From Deltaproteobacteria bacterium (GTDB lineage: Bacteria; Desulfobacterota; Binatia; Binatales; Binataceae): DNA of 33,981 bases. The stretch's first letter is position 1, and every line of letters starts with the position of its first letter. Positions 16,732 to 24,085 of the stretch are shown here, piece after piece. A program made the position numbers and the translations under genes. Below the pieces are notes generated by a model. That model was not told where the DNA came from. It ran no database searches and saw only the letters and a list, made by a program, of their open reading frames with translations. Where the stretch lies: assembly GCA_003135135.1 (NCBI GenBank), contig PLDK01000045.1, positions 44,968 to 78,948 on the forward strand. The letters are read 5' to 3'.

Positions 16732-17685
16732 TCAACTGCGGCGGTCGATTCCGAAGAGCGCCTTCTGAATCGTTGGGAACAGCCTGCACTCTTCGTTGTC
16801 GATTGCCTCGTCCAAGTTGACCGCGAGGCCGCTTAACGCTTGTCCGGCGTCACGCGCCTGAGCTTCAGTAAGACGATCCGCGCCGGTGTCGACGATTGCG
16901 CCGATGAGGGTTCGCAGCAGGTCGTGGAATGCGCGGACCTTGCGCCCGGCTTCCGGCGAGAGACGGCCTTGCTGCACCAGCCACGGAAGTAACTGGCCGT
17001 CTTGGGCATCGAGGTGATGGGATAGGGTTGGCTGTATCGCCGCCCAAATCTGGGCAGCATCACGCCTGAGCTCGGGCGACTCTGGATTGCGCGCGAGGCG
17101 CAATCCCGCAAGCGCCGCATCGAGCAGGCGTGATCTTAGCTGGGAGCCTTCGCGATTGAGTTCCTCCGAGAGACAACGGATCCCCGTGTCGATGCGCATT
17201 GGGTTCTCGGCGCTCGATTCGCCCGCGTTGATCCCGGATTTGTCCACCGTTGAATGAGCGGATTGTCCTTCGGCTTGCTTCGCCTGCAAAAATGATTGCA
17301 GCACCTGTCTGAATCGTTCGACCGACAGTGGCTTCGAAACGTAGTAGTGGGCGCCTTTGCTGCGCGCCCGTTTCTCGTTGGCATCGCTTTGGCCGCCGGC
17401 GACGTAGAGCAAAGGAGGGCCGGAGAAGTGCTTACGAATCTGCTCGAGCAGCCAGCCGCGATCGTTTTCTTCGACGGCCTGATCGTCGAGTATAACGAGT
17501 CGCACATTTGGCTGAGCGAACAGCTCGCGACTCACGTATTTGTCGGCTGCATGGCGAACCAGCTTCCAAGGGCGCTTGACGATTCCGAGTACGAGCTTCG
17601 CCAACACCTCGTCATCAGAGAGGAGCAGCGCAGTGGGAGAGAGGCGAGTTTGCCCCGCAGTCTCCGTTTTCATCTTTTGCGGCAT
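16732..17685 (-). CDS. Receiver domain protein with degenerate hemerythrin-like C-terminal domain
   Basis: A protein of 317 residues with two parts. Residues 15-140 form a CheY-like receiver: paired acidic residues in LLLSDDE, a phospho-acceptor Asp in RLVILDDQ and the conserved lysine in YYVSKPLSVERF. After a polar linker comes a helical domain (about 160-310) that resembles a hemerythrin HHE bundle (TLSHHLDAQDGQLLPWL, RAFHDLLRTL, DNEECRLFPTI). Several expected iron ligands are missing, so oxygen or iron binding is doubtful. The ATG at 17685 has a good GGCGGAG ribosome binding site and is preferred to the GTG at 17715. No histidine kinase lies nearby. Confidence 0.72.
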   Translation of the reverse strand: MPQKMKTETAGQTRLSPTALLLSDDEVLAKLVLGIVKRPWKLVRHAADKYVSRELFAQPNVRLVILDDQAVEENDRGWLLEQIRKHFSGPPLLYVAGGQSDANEKRARSKGAHYYVSKPLSVERFRQVLQSFLQAKQAEGQSAHSTVDKSGINAGESSAENPMRIDTGIRCLSEELNREGSQLRSRLLDAALAGLRLARNPESPELRRDAAQIWAAIQPTLSHHLDAQDGQLLPWLVQQGRLSPEAGRKVRAFHDLLRTLIGAIVDTGADRLTEAQARDAGQALSGLAVNLDEAIDNEECRLFPTIQKALFGIDRRS

Positions 17686-18420
17686 GTTCTCCGCCTGGTG
17701 TCCATGAGGAAGCACTGTTCAGGGAGTTGCGCTCAGTGGTTGCAGCAAATATGCCAAAGATACCGCCCGCTTTAGACGATGCCCGGGGAACGAAAGGATA
17801 CAATTTTCCCCGGATGTCTCCTTCGGAACCAGCGCAAACGCATCATCAAGAGTACGCCAACCCTCAGCGATCCTGTTTGTTGCCCACCGGCCGCAGACAA
17901 AACAAAAAGTGTATGAGGCTGAGCTCCAGAGAGTGGACCACAACATTACCGCTCTCTCTGATCCCATCTGATCACATCCTGTGATCACATCTGATCGCAT
18001 CGCGCTCCACCTCAGCAAAAGAGCCCGTAGAAATTGCCGGGAGCCGGCGGAGCGCTCTTCGCAGAGTTCGGGATGGCTTCTAGCAGCAAGGTGCTTTACA
18101 GGCCCAAGCTCTGCTTTGAATCTCCCGCAAGGGTCTTACGAAGACTAAAAAGTATGGTCTATAGCGACGAGAGACTCTATTAAGCCATGGCATGGATTAT
18201 GCTCGCTATCGGGCGTTTACGTTCGGGAAGCGGTGACTTGCAATCAAAACAGATGTGCAGAATCGCTTGAAGACGCTGCCCCGCGTGATGCGCAAGCTTG
18301 GATCTCAGCGGCACGGTGGCGGCTGAGCGGGAGCGAGGAAGAGACGCTGAGGGTGGCACCGTTGCAAAGCCGAGCGTCACGGCAACATTGGGCCCGGGGG
18401 TCCGGGCGGGAGGAGTGAAG
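17686..18420. other. 735-nt divergent intergenic region
   Basis: The region separates the minus-strand receiver protein from the plus-strand propeller-like protein. Open frames across it are short and lack ribosome binding sites or family motifs. It includes a cluster of 10-bp repeats with a perfect dyad at 17959-18001. At the 3' end a strong GGGAGGAG ribosome binding site serves the next gene. I see no RNA gene that I can name. Confidence 0.5.
17959..18001. repeat. Four TGATCNCATC repeats containing a TGATCACA/TGTGATCA dyad
   Basis: The 10-mer TGATCNCATC occurs at 17959, 17969, 17982 and 17992, with a 3-base spacer between the second and third copies. The spacer creates the perfect inverted repeat TGATCACA-TCC-TGTGATCA (17969-17987). 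Regularly spaced repeats at one helical turn with an embedded dyad look like an operator or a replication/protein-binding cluster. The binding protein is unknown. Confidence 0.6.
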
Positions 18421-19383
18421 ATGAACCTCAATATTTTTCGCGGGCGCCGCATGGCCGCGGCCATCGCGCTTCTGATGCTGACTTGCGGCACGCCGTCGCA
18501 CGCATGTTGCGCGAACCTGTGGGTATCGGTCACCAGCGGCTCAGGCGGCGGCATCGAGTCATACACACCAGGACAACTCGCCAGGAGTGGGCCGGCAACG
18601 CCAATTCATCTGAGCACGTTTGACTCCGCGACAGGTGTTGCATTTGACGAGTCGCATAACCTTTGGGCTGTTGTCGGCGGCGACGAGGTGGTGCGATTCA
18701 CTCCTGAGCAACTCAAGAACCTGGCGCACGATCCGAACCCGACGCCCGGGGTGATCATCAAAAGTGCGTATATGTTCAGATCGCTCTATGGCTGCGGCTT
18801 CGACCCTGAGGGCAACCTGTGGGTAGTGGACGCCGAGCGGGGCTCGATCGATGAACTGTCAGCAGAACAGCTGGCTGCGGGCAGCGGAAATGTAGCGCCC
18901 ACTATAGTGATCACTTCGTCCGATATGAATGGTCCGCAATTTATAACGTTCGACAAAGCTGGGAATGCGTGGGTAGATAGCAAGAAGGGCGATCAGATTG
19001 TCGAATTCTCCGCCGGCGAACTGGCGAGCAGCGGTAACAAGTCGGCCGATATCTTGTTGTCCGACGACGGCGCCTGCACGAACCTCTGCAGCCCAGGAGA
19101 GATCGCGTTCGATCAAAAGGGCAACCTTTGGGTCCCCAACGAAGACGCGAACACGGTCGTGGAGTTTACGAAGGATCAACTGGCCGGCTCCGGCAAACCC
19201 TCTCCGGCGGTGACGTTAAACAGTGGCATCTTTGACGCGCCATGGGGAGCGGTATTCGACAACAGCGGCGATCTGGTGGTTATGAACTACTCCGACGGAA
19301 CGATCGCGAAGTTCGCGTCTTATCAGTTGAAGGCGAGCGGCGCACCGATTCCCGAGGTCGCAGTGACCGGATTGAGTATCTAG
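18421..19383 (+). CDS. Secreted six-repeat NHL/propeller-like protein
   Basis: A 320-residue exported protein. A basic start and hydrophobic core (RRMAAAIALLMLTCG) precede a likely cleavage site at SHA|CC; a lipoprotein reading at LMLTC is less likely. The mature protein is six repeats of about 45 residues. Each has a GNLWV-x-x-like strand, then a (V/I)(V/E)-x-F-(T/S)-x-x-QL-A-SG segment and a hydrophobic strand, for example GNLWVPNEDANTVVEF and DQLAGSGKPSPAVTL. This pattern suggests a six-bladed beta-propeller of the NHL/SMP-30 kind. The function is unknown. ATG 18421, with its GGGAGGAG site, is chosen over the upstream in-frame start at 18298. Confidence 0.72.
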   Translation: MNLNIFRGRRMAAAIALLMLTCGTPSHACCANLWVSVTSGSGGGIESYTPGQLARSGPATPIHLSTFDSATGVAFDESHNLWAVVGGDEVVRFTPEQLKNLAHDPNPTPGVIIKSAYMFRSLYGCGFDPEGNLWVVDAERGSIDELSAEQLAAGSGNVAPTIVITSSDMNGPQFITFDKAGNAWVDSKKGDQIVEFSAGELASSGNKSADILLSDDGACTNLCSPGEIAFDQKGNLWVPNEDANTVVEFTKDQLAGSGKPSPAVTLNSGIFDAPWGAVFDNSGDLVVMNYSDGTIAKFASYQLKASGAPIPEVAVTGLSI

Positions 19384-19481
19384 GGCTATCCCGATCATCT
19401 TCGGACCGGCTTCGTAGCGCCGTGGCGGTCACCGTCAGCGCACTGGGGTTGCGTTCAGCAGTCTCGGCGGCCCGGTGGAAA

Positions 19482-20801
19482 CTAAGCCGGCTTCTCGAAT
19501 GTTTCTTCCATCGCGGCGGCCTCGAGCGAGAGGCCGCGCGTTTCGGGCAGGAAGAGTGCGACGATGATCGCGTTGGGTATCGCGAGCAGGCTCAAGTATC
19601 CGACCACGATCGACAGACCGCCAAGCCGCGCGGCGAGAACCGCGATCAGGGTCTGCGCGGAGACCGCGGCGACCGCGCCGGCGAGCGCGAACCATCCCAT
19701 CATCGCGCCTCGGATCGCGGTGGGAAAAAGTTCGGTGGCCAGCGAATTGCCGCCCACCTGCCCCGCGCTCAGGCCAGCGGTGAAACAGCAATACGTGACC
19801 CCGATCCACAGCCAGCGAAGGCCCAAGTGCGCCGGTGGACCCCAATAGAAGGTGAACGCGCCGAGACTGCTCGCCAGGGCCGCAACGACGATGGTGGGGA
19901 TGCGGCCGTAACGCTCGCAGTTTCGCGCGGCGATCGGAAAGCCGAGCATCCCCACGCCGCCTCCGACCAGCATCAGGACGCTGGCGGCGCTCGGCGCCAA
20001 CCCGACGACCGAGACGAGGTGGAAGTACGCCCAACTGCTGGCCGCGATCCCCGCGATGTTGGCCAGCAACGAGCAGACCAGAATCGTGATCGCGCGGCGT
20101 CGATAGAGCTGTCCGAACACGTCGTAAAAGCTGCTGGCCGAAGTCGTGCCGGCCTCGGCGGCGCGTTGCCAGCGGCCGCTCTCCGGGATGACGCGGGCGG
20201 CCAGCCACAGCGCAGCGACTCCCATCGCCGACGCCAGCACCAGCATCCATCGCCACGAGTAATGAGTCGCCACCATCGGCATCACGATCAGGCACAGCCC
20301 GCTGCCCAGGCCAATCCCCAACCCGGCCCAGCTTTGCCCCCGCGCGCGCTGTTCGATCGCGAGTTCCTCGGCCAGGATCACGATACCGTCGGCGATCGTT
20401 GCGCCGATGAAGGCGTAGAGCGAGATCTCGCACAGCGCGAAGGCCGCGATGTTGGTCGAGAGCGCGGCGGCAAGCGCGCTAACGGAAGTGCCGGCCATGC
20501 ATACCAGCAGCATCCGGCGGCGCCCGACCCGATCGATCATCCGCGAGAGTCCCAGTGCGCCAATCGCCGAGAGCGAAATCCATGCGAACAGGCCCGCGAT
20601 ACCCGACTCGCCAAGGTGAAAGCTCTTCGCGATCCAGGGTGCGCCGATGCCGTTGATCGACATCGTGAAGCCTTCGAAGGCGAGCACGCGCGCGATCGAG
20701 TGGGTCAGCCGGCGATTTTTCAGCGCGATCTCCTCGTCACCGAGGCCGCGCGAAGCTCCAGCATCGTCGGCGGCCGCACTCGCGTCAGGCTGATTGCTCA
20801 T
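19482..20801 (-). CDS. Major facilitator superfamily transporter
   Basis: A 439-residue inner-membrane transporter with about twelve hydrophobic helices. The MFS loop signature appears as RMIDRVGRRRMLLVC after helix 2. The N-terminus carries a 40-residue cytosolic extension rich in Ala and Asp. The layout resembles the metabolite/proton symporter and sugar porter groups, but the substrate cannot be read from the sequence. The GGCGG before an A-run and the ATG at 20801 support the start. It stands alone between the propeller-like protein, which is convergent, and the stress cluster. Confidence 0.85.
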   Translation of the reverse strand: MSNQPDASAAADDAGASRGLGDEEIALKNRRLTHSIARVLAFEGFTMSINGIGAPWIAKSFHLGESGIAGLFAWISLSAIGALGLSRMIDRVGRRRMLLVCMAGTSVSALAAALSTNIAAFALCEISLYAFIGATIADGIVILAEELAIEQRARGQSWAGLGIGLGSGLCLIVMPMVATHYSWRWMLVLASAMGVAALWLAARVIPESGRWQRAAEAGTTSASSFYDVFGQLYRRRAITILVCSLLANIAGIAASSWAYFHLVSVVGLAPSAASVLMLVGGGVGMLGFPIAARNCERYGRIPTIVVAALASSLGAFTFYWGPPAHLGLRWLWIGVTYCCFTAGLSAGQVGGNSLATELFPTAIRGAMMGWFALAGAVAAVSAQTLIAVLAARLGGLSIVVGYLSLLAIPNAIIVALFLPETRGLSLEAAAMEETFEKPA

Positions 20802-20924
20802 TTTTTTTCCGCCACGCGACTGCGAGTGCCCGCCGAGGATGGCTGTCCCGGGCGGTCGAGGCTAAGCGCCGCGCCGGCGGTAATTCGCAATTCGTTTTTC
20901 GTTTCTCGTTGGTGCGCTGTGACC

Positions 20925-21347
20925 TTAAATGCCGCGGCGCGCGATGAGGGCGACGAAGTCTCCTTCGGTGAGGATGCCGACCAGGCGCCCATTTTCGACA
21001 ACCGGAAGGCATCCGATCTTCCGCTCGGTCAGAAGTCGTGCGGCCTCGATTAGAGGGGTATCCGGGCTGGTGGTGACTACCTCGCCGGCCATCACTTCTT
21101 TGACAGAGAGAGTTTCCAGAATCTTGCGCTGAGCGTGCCTGCCATAGCCAAGCGCCTGCGCGAGCGCATCGCGAAACAGATCGCGCTGGCTCACGATACC
21201 GACGAGGATCTGACCGTCGTCATCGACTACGGGCAAATGACGAATTCGTCCCAAGCGCATGATGTCGTCGGCCAGGGTAAGTTTGTCGTTGCGTTTAAGA
21301 GTGGTGGGATCCGATGACATCACGTCGCGGACTTTCAGTTCTTTCAT
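20925..21347 (-). CDS. Two-CBS-domain protein
   Basis: A 140-residue protein made of a CBS domain pair (a Bateman module) and little else. The first CBS covers about residues 7-60 (VRDVMSSDPTTLKRNDKLTLADDIM, HLPVVDDDGQILVGIVSQRDLF). The second covers about 82-135 (VKEVMAGEVVTTSPDTPLIEAARLL, CLPVVENGRLVGILTEGDFV). Such modules usually bind adenine nucleotides and sense energy charge. The GGAGAACTGAGC-ATG context supports the start. It belongs to a cluster with a DksA-like protein and three universal stress proteins, one of which carries a related CBS pair. That suggests a shared role in energy or redox stress. Confidence 0.88.
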   Translation of the reverse strand: MKELKVRDVMSSDPTTLKRNDKLTLADDIMRLGRIRHLPVVDDDGQILVGIVSQRDLFRDALAQALGYGRHAQRKILETLSVKEVMAGEVVTTSPDTPLIEAARLLTERKIGCLPVVENGRLVGILTEGDFVALIARRGI

Positions 21348-21523
21348 GCTCAGTTCTCCAGCATCCAGAGCTTCACAGGCAACCTAAAAGGAATGTAGCG
21401 CCTTCCGTGCTATCGCAAAACCCCAGCGTTGGATCGTCTGATTGGCGCTTTGCACCTTGTTGGCGGCATAATGGACCTCAGTGTTGTAGACGACGATTCA
21501 CGAGCAGCTCGCGGAGAACCTGT

Positions 21524-22000
21524 ATGAAATCGAAGACCGGCGGGGAAACCAAGACATCGCGGCAAAGCCAGGCCGACGCGCGACTGAAGGATCTGAGCAA
21601 GCTCCTTGCGCGGGCGCGCCAGGAAGTGCTCGCTCGAGTACGCGTGCTTCGCAAAGAGGAGCAAGACGACGCGGTGGAACTGCCCGCCGACGACTTGGAC
21701 GTGGCCCGCTCGCTGGAAGATATCGAGACCGACGCCGGCCTGATCGAGCGATACGAATTTCAGCTCAAGGCGATAGACGCCGCGCTTAGCCGGCTCGAAC
21801 GCGGTCGTTACGGAATCTGCGAGAAATGCAAGAAAGAGATCCCGCTCGAGCGGCTGAAGGCCGTGCCGTTCGCCGCGTATTGCATCGATTGCCAGAAGAC
21901 GCGCAACGAGCGCAGACGCCCCGGTGAAGGAGACATCGACGAGCCATCGCGTAATGTCTGGACGCCGCCCGAAGAACTGAAGGAGTCGGTGGAGAAGTAA
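21524..22000 (+). CDS. DksA/TraR-family zinc-finger protein
   Basis: A 158-residue protein with a helical N-terminal coiled-coil region and a C4 zinc finger in the DksA pattern, CEKC then 17 residues then CIDC (about residues 103-125). The typical segment RLERGRYGICEKCKKEIPLERL precedes it. DksA proteins bind the RNA polymerase secondary channel and tune transcription, often with ppGpp. The coiled-coil tip with DDLDVARSLEDIE is acidic, which suits that role. It could also be a YteA/TraR-type relative with its own targets. The ATG at 21524 has GCGGAG eight bases upstream; the frame is open further upstream without support. Confidence 0.82.
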   Translation: MKSKTGGETKTSRQSQADARLKDLSKLLARARQEVLARVRVLRKEEQDDAVELPADDLDVARSLEDIETDAGLIERYEFQLKAIDAALSRLERGRYGICEKCKKEIPLERLKAVPFAAYCIDCQKTRNERRRPGEGDIDEPSRNVWTPPEELKESVEK

Positions 22001-22039
22001 CCCGGTCTGACGCAGCGGCGCGAAACAGAGGAGGCAGCG

Positions 22040-22498
22040 ATGACTCAGCTATTTCGGAGGATCCTCTGTCCGATCGATCTTTCGGAGCACTCGTTGGCGG
22101 CTCTCGACGTCGCGCTAAAACTGGCGCAGCAGAACGACGCCAGGCTGTACTTGCTCAATGTCGCGCCGATGCAAGCCGGCGCGGCCGGCTTCCAGCCGGT
22201 GCCAATGGATCCTTACCCAATTGTTGAGAAGGACAAACGCGAGCAACTGGAAAAGCTCGCGCGGGAACGGATTCCCGCCGCGGTGCGCTGCGAAACGCAC
22301 GTGACAACCGGCGATCCGGCCGAGCAAGTGCTCGAGACCGCACGCGATCTCGATGCCGATTTGATCGTGATGGGCACGCACGGCCGCAAGGGATTGGGTC
22401 ACCTGGCGCTCGGCAGCGTCGCCGAGCGGGTCGTGCGGGAATCACCGATACCAGTTCTGACCGCGCATGCAACCGCGCGCGTTCGAAAGGCCGCTTGA
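22040..22498 (+). CDS. Universal stress protein (UspA family)
   Basis: A 152-residue single-domain universal stress protein. It starts with RRILCPIDLSEHSLAALDVAL and ends with the ATP-binding loop G-THG-RKGLGHLAL-GS, which fits the G-2x-G-9x-G(S/T) rule of nucleotide-binding members. A GAGGAGG site precedes the ATG. It lies 39 bases after the DksA-like gene on the same strand, so the two may be co-transcribed. Its role is probably stress survival or energy-status signalling; the sequence shows no specific partner. Confidence 0.92.
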   Translation: MTQLFRRILCPIDLSEHSLAALDVALKLAQQNDARLYLLNVAPMQAGAAGFQPVPMDPYPIVEKDKREQLEKLARERIPAAVRCETHVTTGDPAEQVLETARDLDADLIVMGTHGRKGLGHLALGSVAERVVRESPIPVLTAHATARVRKAA

Positions 22499-22553
22499 GA
22501 CAGGTGACGGCCGCGTGGCTGCGCGCTTGAGCCGTCAGCTTCGCAGCCTGGAC

Positions 22554-23360
22554 TCATCCCTCGCTGGTTGCCGCTGCGAGCGCATCGCTGGTCGTGATAA
22601 TTCCGACCAAGCGGTCGTCCTCGACGACAGGTAATCCATCGATTTTTCGCTCGCGCATAATACGCGCGGCTTCGCGAATGGGCGTCTGAGGTCCTACGGT
22701 CACAAGCGCCTGGGTGATCGCTCGCTTGGCGGGCGTGTCGTCGAAATGCCCCACAAACGAGCGGATGTCGCCTTCGGTAAGCATCGCGACGACGCGCCCG
22801 TCCTGAAGGACCGGGATGTTCCGGAATCCACCCTCGAGCATCTTTGCGTGAATCGTCGAGAGCTTCTCGTCGATTTGCGCGGTGACAGGACTAGCTGTCA
22901 TCCAGGCGCCGACAAGATGTTTCTGAGGCGCATGTTGATGGACAGTCATTACAGGGCATCGAGCTTCGCGCAGTACGAGTTCGGCTACGCTGCCGAGGAA
23001 GAAACGAGACACGCCGCGGCGACCATGGGTGGACATGACGAGCAGATCCGCACCGATCCCGCGCTCTGCCTTGAGAATCGACGCGGCGGGTTCGCCCATA
23101 TTAACCATGATCTCGTATTTGATTCCCGCCAGATGCTTGCGCGCGAGTTCCAGAAGGTTGCGGCGCGCCGTGTCCTCCTGCGCCTTGTAGAGATCCACGT
23201 ACACGGGCATCGAAGTAGGCGCTATGACCAACAGGATGGTGTGCAGGACATAAACGGTGGCGTCGAAATGTCGCGCGATTTCCGCCGCGGTCTCGAGCGC
23301 CGCGATCGAGTTTTCGTCGAAATCCACCGGACACAGAATTTTGCGATACGGCAGAGACAT
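22554..23360 (-). CDS. Universal stress protein fused to a CBS domain pair
   Basis: A 268-residue protein. Residues 1-145 or so form a Usp domain (RKILCPVDFDENSIAALETAAEIA to SVAELVLREARCPVMTVHQ). Residues 150-265 form a CBS pair (IDEKLSTIHAKMLEGGFRNIPVL and ITQALVTVGPQTPIREAARIM). The Usp nucleotide loop reads STHG-RRGVSRFFL-GS, so the first glycine is serine, which may alter ATP binding. The fusion joins two adenylate-sensing modules. An AAGGAG site supports the start. It follows the next Usp gene (23373-23819) by 12 bases on the same strand, so the two form an operon. Confidence 0.92.
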   Translation of the reverse strand: MSLPYRKILCPVDFDENSIAALETAAEIARHFDATVYVLHTILLVIAPTSMPVYVDLYKAQEDTARRNLLELARKHLAGIKYEIMVNMGEPAASILKAERGIGADLLVMSTHGRRGVSRFFLGSVAELVLREARCPVMTVHQHAPQKHLVGAWMTASPVTAQIDEKLSTIHAKMLEGGFRNIPVLQDGRVVAMLTEGDIRSFVGHFDDTPAKRAITQALVTVGPQTPIREAARIMRERKIDGLPVVEDDRLVGIITTSDALAAATSEG

Positions 23361-23372
23361 GGGAGAACTCCT

Positions 23373-23819
23373 TTACCCGGCGGCCTTGGGATGGATCGTC
23401 AAGACCGGAACCGGCGATTCGCGAACCACACGCTCCGCGACGCTGCCAAGCAGGAAGTGCTTCAAGCCAGTGCGGCCGTGCGTACCCATCACGATCAGGT
23501 CGATGCCTTGTGCAGCGGTGAGATTGAGAATCTCCGGCGCCGCGTTCCCGGTTGCGACGAAAATCTCATGTGAAGCTCCCGCCAGTTTTTCCCGCGCAAT
23601 CACTTCCAACCGGCGGATACATGCTGCTTCAAATTCAGGATTAGGGTTCAGCGCGACGGGCGGCAGTGCGGCGGCGGCAGGTGGCGGCGCGCCGATCACG
23701 GTTAGAAGGTAAACCGTAGCGGAGTTCTGCTTCGCCAGCTGGCAGGCGAGTCCGAGCGCATCCATCGAGTCATGCTCGAAGTCAATCGGACACAGTATTC
23801 TCGAAAAGATCGCGGCCAT
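23373..23819 (-). CDS. Universal stress protein (UspA family)
   Basis: A 148-residue single-domain Usp. It begins FSRILCPIDFEHDSMDALGLACQLA and carries the intact ATP-binding loop G-THG-RTGLKHFLL-GS near the C-terminus. A Pro/Ala-rich insertion (GAPPPAAAALPPVALNP) replaces the usual loop after beta strand 2. It is the first gene of a two-gene operon with the Usp-CBS fusion. Only a weak ribosome binding site is visible before the ATG. The 266 bases upstream, to the divergent methyltransferase-esterase gene, hold no gene I can support. Confidence 0.92.
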   Translation of the reverse strand: MAAIFSRILCPIDFEHDSMDALGLACQLAKQNSATVYLLTVIGAPPPAAAALPPVALNPNPEFEAACIRRLEVIAREKLAGASHEIFVATGNAAPEILNLTAAQGIDLIVMGTHGRTGLKHFLLGSVAERVVRESPVPVLTIHPKAAG

Positions 23820-24085
23820 CTCTGTTAATCCACCCTCAGCGCGTTGCCATGGTTACATCATACTCCGCAACCGGCTGGGAATCAGGGCAGTTTGACAGAC
23901 TTCATTGTGATGAAAGGAGCCAGCGAGCATCAGGCAAGTGGCTCCGAAGGGAGCATCGTAAAGCACTGGATAGATATCGATCACTGAAACCCGTGTGAAC
24001 AGGCGCTTCCGATTCGCTGCCAGCGGTGAAAAGGCGGCATCGCGATTGCTTGCTTCAATGGTAACGGTTCAAGGGAGCGACGCCG

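Noticed and set aside
17959-18001. Short regular repeats considered as a CRISPR array
   Set aside because: Units are only 10 bp with almost no spacers, and no cas gene is present.
17719-18018. Minus-strand 99-residue open frame over the 10-bp repeat cluster
   Set aside because: There is no ribosome binding site and no motif, and the repeats are better explained as a DNA-level feature.
19242-21053. Plus-strand 603-residue open frame
   Set aside because: It lies opposite the MFS transporter; the translation is rich in Arg, Asp, Gly and Gln with no motif, as expected for a GC-rich shadow frame.
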